The notes under the pieces were generated by a model. It saw only the letters and a list, made by a program, of their open reading frames with translations. It did not search any database and was not told the origin of the DNA. Both the position numbers and the translations under genes were made by a program. A stretch of 64,000 nt of DNA from Denitrificimonas caeni DSM 24390 (GTDB lineage Bacteria > Pseudomonadota > Gammaproteobacteria > Pseudomonadales > Pseudomonadaceae): assembly GCF_000421765.1 (NCBI RefSeq), contig NZ_ATXQ01000004.1, forward strand, positions 1 to 64,000, written 5' to 3'. This document shows positions 25,125-33,467 of the stretch, one piece after another. Position 1 is the first letter of the stretch; each line of letters begins with the position of its first letter.

Positions 25125-26297
25125 CTAACCTTTAATCACTGCCAGCGGCTGCAGTTCAATCTGCACATCGACCAGATCTTGTTGGTTGTTCATCACCTCA
25201 TCAATATCTTTGTAAGAGCCCGGCGCTTCATCCAGATCCTTACGGCTACGAATAGCGTGCAAGATGCCTTGCTCTTTAAGGGCTTTGACTTCGGTTTTTA
25301 CATCCAAGGTTTTACGCGCTTGCGCACGGCTCATAATACGTCCGGCACCATGGGCGCAGGAGTTAAAGGATTGCGCTTCACCTTTGCCTGTGACCAGAAA
25401 AGAACGCGTGCCTTGCGAACCTGGAATCATCCCCCATTCGCCTTGGCGCGCACGTGTTGCACCTTTGCGGTGGACGATAACTGTCTCACCAAAATGTTCT
25501 TCTTCGGCGGCGAAGTTATGCGGTTTATTGATAAAGTCGGCAAACTCAACTTCTGCCAGTACCTGCTTGAAGGCAGTTTTCACGCGCTCCATCATCAAGG
25601 TGCGATTGGCGAGGGCAAACGCCAAGCAGTAGTTCATTTCGTTTTTGTACAACTCGAAATACTCAGATGACTCAGGAATATAAGCCAAGTCACTGGTAAC
25701 GTGTTCGCCGTCAGCAGTATTCAGCTTGCTGGCGATCTGATGATAATGATTGGCCACTGTGAAGCCGATGTTTCGCGAACCTGAGTGCACCATAATCCAG
25801 ATGTAGCCATCTGAGCCTTGCTGAATTTCGATAAAGTGATTACCACTGCCCAGCGTGCCAATTTGATACAGAGCATTGTCATATTCTTGCTCCACGATGG
25901 GTAAATGACCCTTGCGCACTGGCATTAGACTTTCATCTTGCGCTGTGGCGTGAGGCTCAAAACCTACCGGAACAGTCGCGCGAATGCGCTTAACAATCTC
26001 TTTTAGATCGTCAGTGTCGATTGCCGTCAGATTGGTGCGTAATGAACACATGCCACAACCAATATCCACGCCTACGGCGTTTGGAATAATCACACCTTTA
26101 GTGGCCAGCACCGCACCGATAGGCATACCGTAGCCTTGATGGGTGTCGGGCATAATCGCGATGTGCTTAAAAGCAAAAGGCAAGTTGGCCAGATTGCGAG
26201 CTTGCTGCAGCGCTCCCTCATCCATTTGCTCTTTTTTGAGCCACAGTTTGATCGGTATGTTTTCGCTTTCAATGATTGTGTGTTTGTTGGTGCACAT
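25125..26297 (-). CDS. rtcB: RtcB-family RNA ligase
   Basis: A 390-residue RtcB protein, shorter than E. coli RtcB. Manganese and active-site residues are in place: V-D-I-G-C-G-M (Asp78, Cys81), G-S-G-N-H-F-I-E (His154), M-V-H-S-G-S-R (His171), K-P-H-N (His260) and the guanylylated His316 in A-H-G-A-G-R-I-M-S-R. It joins 2',3'-cyclic phosphate or 3'-phosphate RNA ends to 5'-OH ends, repairing cut tRNA or rRNA. No archease or RtcA/RtcR gene lies beside it; the divergent neighbour encodes a release-factor-like protein. The ORF is complete. Confidence 0.93.
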   Translation of the reverse strand: MCTNKHTIIESENIPIKLWLKKEQMDEGALQQARNLANLPFAFKHIAIMPDTHQGYGMPIGAVLATKGVIIPNAVGVDIGCGMCSLRTNLTAIDTDDLKEIVKRIRATVPVGFEPHATAQDESLMPVRKGHLPIVEQEYDNALYQIGTLGSGNHFIEIQQGSDGYIWIMVHSGSRNIGFTVANHYHQIASKLNTADGEHVTSDLAYIPESSEYFELYKNEMNYCLAFALANRTLMMERVKTAFKQVLAEVEFADFINKPHNFAAEEEHFGETVIVHRKGATRARQGEWGMIPGSQGTRSFLVTGKGEAQSFNSCAHGAGRIMSRAQARKTLDVKTEVKALKEQGILHAIRSRKDLDEAPGSYKDIDEVMNNQQDLVDVQIELQPLAVIKG

Positions 26298-26565
26298 GGC
26301 ATCTCCATCTTGATCAGAGCAGAAGGCTTAGTCGCAAACAATGAATAATGTCTAGCTAGACTCTACCTTATTTGCCCAAGCAGTTTTAAAACAGATGTGT
26401 GCCTGCTTAAATCTCTGACTCTAGGTAAAAAGCGATAGTGGGTATGGGTAATAGCAAGGCTGCGAGCTGCTTGATTTTGCGTTGTGGCAGCTGCTCGTCT
26501 CGCGCAGCTATGCATTACCCTTATATCTGCTATGGTTAAGGCTCAATAACTTGACAGGAGTCTTT

Positions 26566-27684
26566 ATGTATTACCTAGACATGCCAAGTGCAGAGGACAT
26601 CGGCGACCTCAATTTAGTACGCGCAGATGCGTGCATTTCAATCTATTTGCCAACCACTCCAGTGAGTCGTGATATCGAGAAAAGTCGGATTAATCTCGGC
26701 AATCTGGTTAAAAAAGCTGTGGCTCAGCTTGAAGCAGCAGGTCTTGATAAAAAGCGTATTGTTTCGCTGCAAGAGCAGTTCGCTGACTTGCTCGATGATG
26801 ATGAGTTTTGGAATCATCAAGCCAACAGTTTAGCCATTCTCGCCACACCTGAATCGCTACGGACTTATCGTCTGGCTAATAAGCTGACCGAGATTGTCGA
26901 GGTTTCGGATCGTTTCCATCTCAAGCCGTTACTGCGCGCTATTACTTTTCCGCATGCTGCGCATGTCTTGGCGTTATCAGAAAATGCTGTGCGCTTGATC
27001 GAAGTGTCGGCGGATTTGCCGGCGCGTGAAATCAGTGTGCAGAACATGCCGAGCGATGCTGCAACGGCGGGTGGTAAGCCGACCAATAAAGATTATTCTG
27101 GTACCGGTCACCGTCATGGTGCGCAAGGACAAAGTTTTTATCTGGCACGCTATGTGCGCATGATTGATGCAGCATTGCGTCCGGCGTTAAAGGGTACGGA
27201 TTTGCCGTTAATCCTGGCAACGACAAAGCCTCTGGAAGCATTGTTCCGCTCACTGAGTGTGATTCCAGCGTTGCCGAATATCATTACAGGCAACCCTGAC
27301 CGCCTCACTGAAGCTGACTTAGCCAGCGCTGCGCGCCCCGTACTGGATGCTCACTACGCAGAGCAAATTAAAGACTTCCATCGCTTGTATGAAGAGCGTA
27401 CCGGTCAGCAGCGCACCACTACCGACATTACTGATGCAGCGCGTTTGGCAACTTTCGGTGGTATCGATCGATTGCTGGTGGACATTGATGGGGTTGTTGA
27501 CGGTACTGTTGATGCTGAAACAGGTGCGGTGTCTTTTGCCTCAGAAGGCAATGCAGTGAACTATGGCATCGTCGATGAGATTACCGGTCGTGCTTTGCGC
27601 AGTGGCGCTAAGGTGATGGCGGTGCGTAAAGCGGATATCCCTGGAGGTCAGGATTTAGCGGTTATTTCGCGTTATCCGATTTAA
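26566..27684 (+). CDS. baeRF-type protein (bacterial eRF1-like; baeRF11-like)
   Basis: A 372-residue protein resembling bacterial members of the archaeo-eukaryotic release factor superfamily (baeRF11-like). The order is an N-terminal domain opening with D-A-C-I-S-I-Y-L-P-T-T, then a middle RNase H-like domain ending in a Y-S-G-T-G-H-R-H-G loop region, and a C-terminal pelota-like domain with FGGIDRLLVDIDGVVDGTV. The GGQ tripeptide of true release factors is absent. Functions are unproven; ribosome rescue or RNA repair has been proposed for the superfamily. AGGAG precedes the ATG at 26566. It is divergent from rtcB across 270 bases. Confidence 0.8.
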   Translation: MYYLDMPSAEDIGDLNLVRADACISIYLPTTPVSRDIEKSRINLGNLVKKAVAQLEAAGLDKKRIVSLQEQFADLLDDDEFWNHQANSLAILATPESLRTYRLANKLTEIVEVSDRFHLKPLLRAITFPHAAHVLALSENAVRLIEVSADLPAREISVQNMPSDAATAGGKPTNKDYSGTGHRHGAQGQSFYLARYVRMIDAALRPALKGTDLPLILATTKPLEALFRSLSVIPALPNIITGNPDRLTEADLASAARPVLDAHYAEQIKDFHRLYEERTGQQRTTTDITDAARLATFGGIDRLLVDIDGVVDGTVDAETGAVSFASEGNAVNYGIVDEITGRALRSGAKVMAVRKADIPGGQDLAVISRYPI

Positions 27685-27768
27685 GCGCCAATCAGGTGTA
27701 GATCAATCGAGTTGAGCGGTTGTTTGCTCTAAGTGATTATGACAACAGCGCTTAAACCCGTAGTCCCC

Positions 27769-27800
27769 AAGCCAGTCTGTGTTGCCACGTAGACTGGCTT
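27769..27800 (+). terminator. Intrinsic terminator after the baeRF gene
   Basis: AAGCCAGTCT (27769-27778) pairs perfectly with AGACTGGCTT (27791-27800), followed by a T-run. Confidence 0.9.
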
Positions 27801-27938
27801 TTTTGTCTGTGCAATTTCTAGTGTCTGCATTCAATTAAGTCCTGAAAAACTTTAGTCTAAAAGCTTTCTGTCGCGCTGCATAAATCGTTCTGATTTTGCT
27901 AGGGTGGATAACTAAAAGTGTGCAGATAGGAGTTCGCT

Positions 27939-28388
27939 ATGACAGCCTCACAAACCAGCCCAGAGCTTGCAAGCTGGCTGATTGAACAGTCACCTGATGC
28001 AACGATTTACTCCGATATTCAAGGTCATGTGCGTGTGTGGAATGCCGCAGCGACAAGGATGTTTGGCTTTTCTGCTGAGCAAGCATTAGGGCAAAGTTTA
28101 GATATTATTATTCCTGAAAAATTACGCAAAGCGCATTGGCGTGGTTTTAATGCAGCCATTGCAGCTGGTGTGACTAAGCACAGCGGGAAACCGATGCCGA
28201 CTAAGGCGCTGCGTGCTGACGGCAGTGAGTTTTATACCGAAATGGGTTTTGCCTTGATTTTCAATAACCAAGGAGAGGTTGTTGGTACGGTTGCGCAAGC
28301 GCGGGATATCACTGAGCGCTTTGAAAAAGGCCGTGCCGAGCGTCAGCGCTTGCAGGAGCTAGAGAAGCGCCTTGCGGGTGATAGTTAA
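27939..28388 (+). CDS. Single PAS-domain protein
   Basis: A 149-residue protein consisting of one PAS domain (about 12-130) with a S-P-D-A-T-I-Y start, the V-W-N-A-A-A-T-R-M-F-G-F core, and a PAC segment F-Y-T-E-M-G-F-A-L-I...Q-A-R-D-I-T-E-R. A short coiled tail (ERFEKGRAERQRLQELEKRL) follows and there is no output domain. It may bind haem, flavin or a small ligand and signal through a partner; which is unknown. AGGAG at a good distance precedes the ATG. It converges with the DCC-family gene 45 bases away. Confidence 0.88.
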   Translation: MTASQTSPELASWLIEQSPDATIYSDIQGHVRVWNAAATRMFGFSAEQALGQSLDIIIPEKLRKAHWRGFNAAIAAGVTKHSGKPMPTKALRADGSEFYTEMGFALIFNNQGEVVGTVAQARDITERFEKGRAERQRLQELEKRLAGDS

Positions 28389-28433
28389 AATTCTTGCTTG
28401 GAAAACACATTGGGTCGCTGATCAGTTGCTCTA

Positions 28434-28799
28434 TTAGATTCGTGATCCAAGTCTGCGTGCGACCCAACGATGATAGAACCAAGCCAGAGTAGGGCGAATC
28501 ACCGGCAGGCCAATCAGCCAAGCAACGGGCTTCAGTAGTGGCACTCGAGCCATCAGCAGAATGTAAGCCGCCATTTCTCGATGCACTTGCCCTTGGCTAT
28601 CTTTAACGTGCAGTTCACGCAGTGCTTTGTCGGGATCGATACCTTGCTCACGCAACTCCTGGTCACGTCCAGTAATGTCCAGCCACTCAACGCTGTCCTC
28701 GGTTTTGCCTTCTAGCTTTTCGTACCAGCGTCGATCACGCACGCAAACTGAGCAAGCACCATCATAAAAGACCGTGAGTTTTGTCGATAACTTATCCAT
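28434..28799 (-). CDS. DCC-family thiol-disulfide oxidoreductase-like protein (DUF393)
   Basis: A 121-residue protein with the diagnostic F-Y-D-G-A-C-S-V-C at residues 11-19 (D-x-x-C-x-x-C), followed by an EWLDITGRDQEL strand-helix and a C-terminal W-F-Y-H-R-W-V-A motif. The family is predicted to be thioredoxin-like; substrates are unknown. There is no signal peptide, so it is probably cytoplasmic or peripheral. GGAGGT lies just upstream of the ATG. Probably transcribed alone, convergent with the PAS gene. Confidence 0.9.
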   Translation of the reverse strand: MDKLSTKLTVFYDGACSVCVRDRRWYEKLEGKTEDSVEWLDITGRDQELREQGIDPDKALRELHVKDSQGQVHREMAAYILLMARVPLLKPVAWLIGLPVIRPTLAWFYHRWVARRLGSRI

Positions 28800-29045
28800 A
28801 AAACACCTCCAATATGTAGAGCGTTAGCTAAGACTCTAGCACAACGCTCGATTGCCAAAGGTTTGGGCGTCACGCGTAGATTTGGCCTAGCGTTTTATCC
28901 ATAGTTTCAATACTCAATAGCTGCTAAGTACCCGCACTTACTCTGTCTAGCCATCATCAATTTCTGTATTGAGCGGCGATTGGCTAAGGTCAATTGCCTA
29001 TGCTAGCTTGGTTACATATTCAGTAAATTGTTTAAGGAGTTCGAT

Positions 29046-29801
29046 ATGTTCTCACTGAAAGATCAGGTGGCGATTGTCACGGGCGGCGCCAACGGTATTG
29101 GTAAAGGCATTGCTACAGTGCTGGCAAAAGCAGGCGCGCAGGTGGTGATTGCGGATATTGATATTGAGGCGGGACAAAGTGCTGCACAAGAACTCGGCGC
29201 GACATTTGCTGCGTTAGACGTGACTGATAAAACAGCCTGTCAGCGCGTGGTTGATACCGTCCTTGAGCGTTACGGTCGTTTGGATATTCTTTGTTCCAAT
29301 ACTGGTATTTTCCCTCAAGCTGCTCTGGACGTGATGACCACGGAAAATTGGGATCAGATGATGGACGTTAACCTGCGCAGCACCTTCTTTATGGTGCAAG
29401 CGGTGTTACCGAGCATGCGCCAACGTGGTTATGGACGTATCGTGATTACCTCATCAATCACTGGAGCGATCACCGGCTATCCGGGCTGGGCTCATTATGC
29501 CGCCAGTAAAGCTGGACAACTGGGCTTTATGCGTTCTGCCGCTCTGGAGTGTGCACGTGAAGGTATTACCATTAACGCAGTGATGCCAGGCAATATCCGC
29601 ACGGCAGGTCTGGAGGCACAGGGTGAGGCTTATCTAAAAGAAATGGCCGACTCGATTCCGGTCAAAAAATTAGGAGAGCCTGAGGATATTGGTCATGCTG
29701 CTTGTTTTCTAGCCTCGCCAGAAGCGCGTTTTATTACTGGGCAAACTATTATTGTTGATGGTGGCCAAATTTTGCCGGAGTCTTTTGACGCAATCCTGTA
29801 A
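29046..29801 (+). CDS. Short-chain dehydrogenase/reductase (FabG-like)
   Basis: A 251-residue classical SDR: T-G-G-A-N-G-I-G (residues 12-19), cofactor acidic residue in V-I-A-D-I-D, and the active-site Ser with Y-A-A-S-K. The usual N-N-A-G is replaced by S-N-T-G. The Asp at the end of strand two favours NAD over NADP. The C-terminus (FITGQTIIVDGGQILPES) is standard. The substrate is unknown; relatives include 3-oxoacyl reductases and polyol dehydrogenases. AAGGAG precedes the ATG at 29046; an upstream frame from 29028 is unlikely. A second, related SDR lies 1.8 kb downstream. Confidence 0.9.
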   Translation: MFSLKDQVAIVTGGANGIGKGIATVLAKAGAQVVIADIDIEAGQSAAQELGATFAALDVTDKTACQRVVDTVLERYGRLDILCSNTGIFPQAALDVMTTENWDQMMDVNLRSTFFMVQAVLPSMRQRGYGRIVITSSITGAITGYPGWAHYAASKAGQLGFMRSAALECAREGITINAVMPGNIRTAGLEAQGEAYLKEMADSIPVKKLGEPEDIGHAACFLASPEARFITGQTIIVDGGQILPESFDAIL

Positions 29802-29886
29802 AGGACTTGGCTTACTGATCTGTAGTTGCTTGATAGAGAGGGGCTGCGTGACTGTATTGTTGTCCCTCTCTTCAGTACTGAGCCGG

Positions 29887-30576
29887 TTAGAACAATGCGA
29901 CTTCTTCTGCAGTCAATACACGGCACTCGCCGGGAGCAAGATCTGCATCGAGGGTTAAGCTGCCCACCTGCTCGCGGTGCAGCTTCTCAACATTGTTACC
30001 AATCGCGGCAAACATACGACGAACCTGGTGATAACGGCCTTCATGCACATGCACTAACGCTTCGCGCTCATTGAGTATTTCCAGCAGAGCTGGCGCAGTT
30101 GGTTTGTCTTCGCCGGTCAGTTCTAAGCCAGCAGCAAAGGCGCTGATATTTTCTTCGATAAGCGGCTCTGATACCCACGCATGATAAATCTTCAGGCACT
30201 GTTGCTTGGGTGAAGTGATGCGATGCGACCATTGACCATCATCAGTAATCAATAATAACCCTGTGGTGTCGAGATCCAGCCGTCCAACGGTATGCAGCTT
30301 GTTGATGTTGGGAACATCTACATAAGTAAATATAGTTCTGTGCCGTGAGTCGTGATTGGCGCAGACACAATCAAGCGGCTTGTGCATCATCAAATAGGTC
30401 GGCCCAATCAGCTCCAGTGGCTCATTGTTCCACATGACTTTGGCGCCATCCGGCACTTGTAAGGCAGCCTTTTTTTGTACCACACCATCGATGGTCACTT
30501 CGGCACTCTGCAGTACTTTGGTGGCTTCTTTGCGGCTCATGCCAGTTGTTTCGGATACAAATCGATCAAGGCGCAT
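29887..30576 (-). CDS. rsuA: 16S rRNA pseudouridine synthase (RsuA family)
   Basis: A 229-residue protein with an N-terminal S4 domain (about 1-50: R-L-D-R-F-V-S-E-T-T-G) and the RsuA catalytic motif G-R-L-D-L-D-T-T-G-L-L-L-I-T-D-D-G near residue 100. There the Asp of R-L-D attacks uridine. H-R-I-T-S-P-K and Y-H-Q-V-R-R-M-F follow. RsuA makes pseudouridine 516 in 16S rRNA. Length and motif agree best with RsuA, although RluE/RluF-type relatives share the motif. It is convergent with the SDR gene. Confidence 0.88.
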   Translation of the reverse strand: MRLDRFVSETTGMSRKEATKVLQSAEVTIDGVVQKKAALQVPDGAKVMWNNEPLELIGPTYLMMHKPLDCVCANHDSRHRTIFTYVDVPNINKLHTVGRLDLDTTGLLLITDDGQWSHRITSPKQQCLKIYHAWVSEPLIEENISAFAAGLELTGEDKPTAPALLEILNEREALVHVHEGRYHQVRRMFAAIGNNVEKLHREQVGSLTLDADLAPGECRVLTAEEVALF

Positions 30577-30884
30577 GGTTGTTCTAATCTTTTCAAATAA
30601 ATATGCCGCGTATTGTAACCCACTCGACCTCCTCTTCGCAGTCCTCGACGTGCTTCACAGAATTGATTGATGCCAGGCCTAGTGCTATCTAGCGTAGCTA
30701 GACAGGTTTTTGCCATCCAGTCGATGAGACACGGTGCCTGCGTTATTAGTTAGCATGGGTATTGAGAAAATCGTCACAAATCTAAGCTCAAGCGCTCTTT
30801 TACTTGGCGTTAAGCTTCTATTGATAGTATCGGCACGCTAGCATCAAAACTTAACTTATGGAGTTTTTATCAAAAGGAGTTTTT
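30577..30884. other. 308-bp intergenic region without a recognised gene
   Basis: A small palindrome, CTAGCGTAGCTAG (near 30697-30709), is the only structure noted. No convincing ORF or RNA is seen. It separates the divergent rsuA-like gene and the lipoprotein gene. Confidence 0.5.
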
Positions 30885-31325
30885 ATGCGCAAAATAGTCG
30901 TTGTATTGATTGCTCTGATGCTGACTGCCTGTTCATCGCTGATCACACCCAGACCTGCACAAAGTGAGTATTTCACCACGCTCGGCGGTGGCTTTATGAT
31001 GACCTTAGGCAATCAGCCGAGTAAAACTTACGGAGTCAACTTGCAGGTTAAAAAGCCTCTACCTGCACATAGTTACGCCGTTATTGAGTTTGAAAATCCA
31101 GCAAACAAGACACTTCCATACATTACTGAAGGCTCGATCGAGGACATACAAAACACCTTTGCGGCACGCTTTAAAAATGTCTTTGTGCTCACATCTCCCC
31201 ATGTTCATGGTGTTAGGCCGCATACCAATTACGTTATCACTGTCAGTATCTACGCGGATGAGAGCAAGCAAGTGCTGCTGACACGCCATCAACAAGGCGT
31301 GAGCTCTTCTTATGTAAGTGATTAA
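30885..31325 (+). CDS. Small lipoprotein, 146 aa
   Basis: Signal peptide M-R-K-I-V-V-V-L-I-A-L-M-L-T-A-C gives a clean lipobox with Cys16. The mature domain is beta-rich (GGGFMMTLGNQPSKTYGVNLQVK, YAVIEFENP, HTNYVITVSIYADE) and looks like a compact sandwich. No family recognised. The ATG at 30885 has AAAGGAG upstream; a start at 30858 would disturb the signal. It is probably exported to the outer membrane or periplasm. It stands alone before the second SDR gene. Confidence 0.75.
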   Translation: MRKIVVVLIALMLTACSSLITPRPAQSEYFTTLGGGFMMTLGNQPSKTYGVNLQVKKPLPAHSYAVIEFENPANKTLPYITEGSIEDIQNTFAARFKNVFVLTSPHVHGVRPHTNYVITVSIYADESKQVLLTRHQQGVSSSYVSD

Positions 31326-31585
31326 CTGGTGTTGTGGCACGCTCTGCTGAAACCACTTATCAGTGTTGTGCATTACAAAAAATATGGTTCTAGTGCTACG
31401 GTCATGCCGTGCTGATCGAAGAGCGTCTGTATGCAGCGGTGTCAGTGACTCAATCGTTGACGGTACTTTAGACATGGTGGTGGTCGCTGAAAGCCTGTTG
31501 AATGATAGTTGCTTGGTTAGTGACTCTGCTTTTGCTCTGCGCCGCAAACGCTTGCTGCTTATTTAATCTAAAAGGACAGGCCTGT

Positions 31586-32359
31586 ATGAACTCGACCGAA
31601 TTATTTGATTTAAACGGCAAAGTAGCCATTGTCACTGGTGGTGCCAATGGAATTGGTGCTGCGAGTTGCCGCATGCTGGCAGAGCATGGTGCGACAGTGG
31701 TCATTGCTGATTTAAAACTGGCTGACGCACAAGCATTGGCTGATCAGATCACTGCGCAGGGCGGTAAGGCTTTAGCGGCTGGGTGCAATGTGCTCAAAGA
31801 TGATGATTTGGTCGCGTTAGTGAATCGCACCATGGCAGAATTTTCTGCTATTCATATTTTAGTTAACAATGCCGGCGGCGGTGGGGCGGGCAAAGAAAGT
31901 CCGTTTGAAATTACCCTTGAGCAGTTTGAGCGACCTTTCCAGATAAACGTATTCAGCGCTTGGCGTCTAGCGCAGTTATGCGCACCGCACATGCAAGAGG
32001 CGGGTTACGGCTCGATTATTAATATGTCGTCGATGAGTTCGCTGAACAAGAGCCCAGCAATCAGTGGCTATGCTGCCTCTAAAGCTGCGATCAATCATAT
32101 GACCGCTAACTTGGCGCATGACTATGGCCCAATTATTCGCATCAATGCGGTCGGTCCAGGTGCGGTTAGAACTGGCGCGTTGGCTACTGTACTCACGCCT
32201 GAAATTGAGCAGCGCATGCTTGCACATACACCGATTAAGCGCTTAGGTGAGCCGGAAGATATTGCTGGTGCGGTGCTCTACTTTGCGGCACCTGTGTCGC
32301 AATGGGTCAGTGGCCAAGTGTTGTTTGTTAATGGCGGCGGCGTGCAAACCTTGGATTGA
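31586..32359 (+). CDS. SDR-family dehydrogenase (7-alpha-hydroxysteroid dehydrogenase-like)
   Basis: A 257-residue classical SDR with T-G-G-A-N-G-I-G-A-A, V-I-A-D-L (NAD-type), N-N-A-G-G-G-G-A-G, the active Ser in NMSSMSS, and Y-A-A-S-K-A-A. The combination N-N-A-G-G-G-G with a long glycine loop resembles HdhA-type 7-alpha-hydroxysteroid dehydrogenases, but the true substrate is unknown. AAGGACAGG lies before the ATG at 31586; the 28-codon upstream extension is not supported. It shares the T-G-G-A-N-G-I-G start with the SDR at 29046 but differs elsewhere, so the two are paralogues rather than recent duplicates. Confidence 0.88.
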   Translation: MNSTELFDLNGKVAIVTGGANGIGAASCRMLAEHGATVVIADLKLADAQALADQITAQGGKALAAGCNVLKDDDLVALVNRTMAEFSAIHILVNNAGGGGAGKESPFEITLEQFERPFQINVFSAWRLAQLCAPHMQEAGYGSIINMSSMSSLNKSPAISGYAASKAAINHMTANLAHDYGPIIRINAVGPGAVRTGALATVLTPEIEQRMLAHTPIKRLGEPEDIAGAVLYFAAPVSQWVSGQVLFVNGGGVQTLD

Positions 32360-32642
32360 ATGCGAGATTAAAGATGATGGCTGTAATAAGCCTTCACGCC
32401 GTAACACGTACATACTGAACGGTTTCTCTAACTGCTCATCTCAGCGCTTATTGTTAAGTGGTTGAGTTGGGCAGTTTTTTATTGTGAGTCGCCAAGCTTC
32501 AGCATTAAATCGTATTCTGCGTGGCAACATACTCCCAGCATATAAGTCCTTGCTAATGCGAGCGATACAATGAAAATACGCCTCAATAGGCGCAATTGTG
32601 CTACTCTTGCGGCCTTTTAAATATTCACTCAAGGTTGGCAAT

Positions 32643-33371
32643 ATGCTGCGCTTACGATGGTTAGGGGTGTTATGTGGGTTCGTTTTAGCCAGCAGCGTTC
32701 AAGCTGAGACGGCTGAGCAGATTATTAAGCAAGCATTGTTGTCGATGCAGCCTGACTTGCCGATTGAAAGCATCAGTGCCAGCCCCATGCCTAACCTGTA
32801 CCAAGTCGAGCTCAAAGGCGGACGTTTACTCTACGCCAGTGCTGACGGTGAGTTTTTATTGCAAGGCAATCTGTTTCAGCTACACAACGGTCAAGCGACC
32901 AACTTAACTGAACAAGTTGAGCAAAAAGCCATTGCCACACAAATGAACATGATTCCAATGGACGAGATGGTTGTATTTACTGGGCCTGAGACTAAAACTC
33001 ACGTCACCGTCTTTACCGATACGGATTGTGGCTACTGCCAGAAACTTCATAGCGAAGTGGCTGAGTTGAATAAGCTCGGTGTTGAAGTGCGTTACTTGGC
33101 CTTTCCACGTCAAGGCGTTGGCAGTCATGGTTACACTACCTTGACCAGCATCTGGTGTGCGGATGATCGTTTGGATGCGATGAATCAAGCCAAAGCACGC
33201 CGTGATGTGCCGAAAAAAACCTGTAAGAATCCGGTGGATAAACAGTATGCCCTTGGTCAAGCCGTTGGCGTACAAGGCACACCAACCATTATCTTAGCCA
33301 ATGGCAAAATGATTCCAGGTTATCAGCCGGCCAAGCAGTTGGCGGCTCAAGCTTTAAAAGCACAGCCTTAG
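32643..33371 (+). CDS. dsbC: Thiol:disulfide isomerase DsbC
   Basis: A 242-residue protein. The signal peptide ends V-Q-A, followed by a dimerisation domain (about 22-85) and a thioredoxin-fold domain with the active site D-T-D-C-G-Y-C-Q-K-L-H. A cis-proline is in G-V-Q-G-T-P-T-I, and a second cysteine pair (WCADD, KKTCKN) matches the structural disulfide of DsbC. It rearranges wrong disulfides in periplasmic proteins. dsbC-hom-thrC is the conserved pseudomonad order. The ATG at 32643 is better than an upstream frame at 32598 because it begins the signal peptide. Confidence 0.94.
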   Translation: MLRLRWLGVLCGFVLASSVQAETAEQIIKQALLSMQPDLPIESISASPMPNLYQVELKGGRLLYASADGEFLLQGNLFQLHNGQATNLTEQVEQKAIATQMNMIPMDEMVVFTGPETKTHVTVFTDTDCGYCQKLHSEVAELNKLGVEVRYLAFPRQGVGSHGYTTLTSIWCADDRLDAMNQAKARRDVPKKTCKNPVDKQYALGQAVGVQGTPTIILANGKMIPGYQPAKQLAAQALKAQP

Positions 33372-33467
33372 GTTGACCGAGGCCAGCAGGCTTCGTACAG
33401 TGCAGTATTTTGCCGCTCACCTTTACGTGAGTGCGTTTATTTTATTTAACAATGGGGACGATGCAGC

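Noticed and set aside
25095-25670. 191-codon frame opposite rtcB
   Set aside because: Antisense to the conserved RtcB active-site region; a mirror of its codon pattern.
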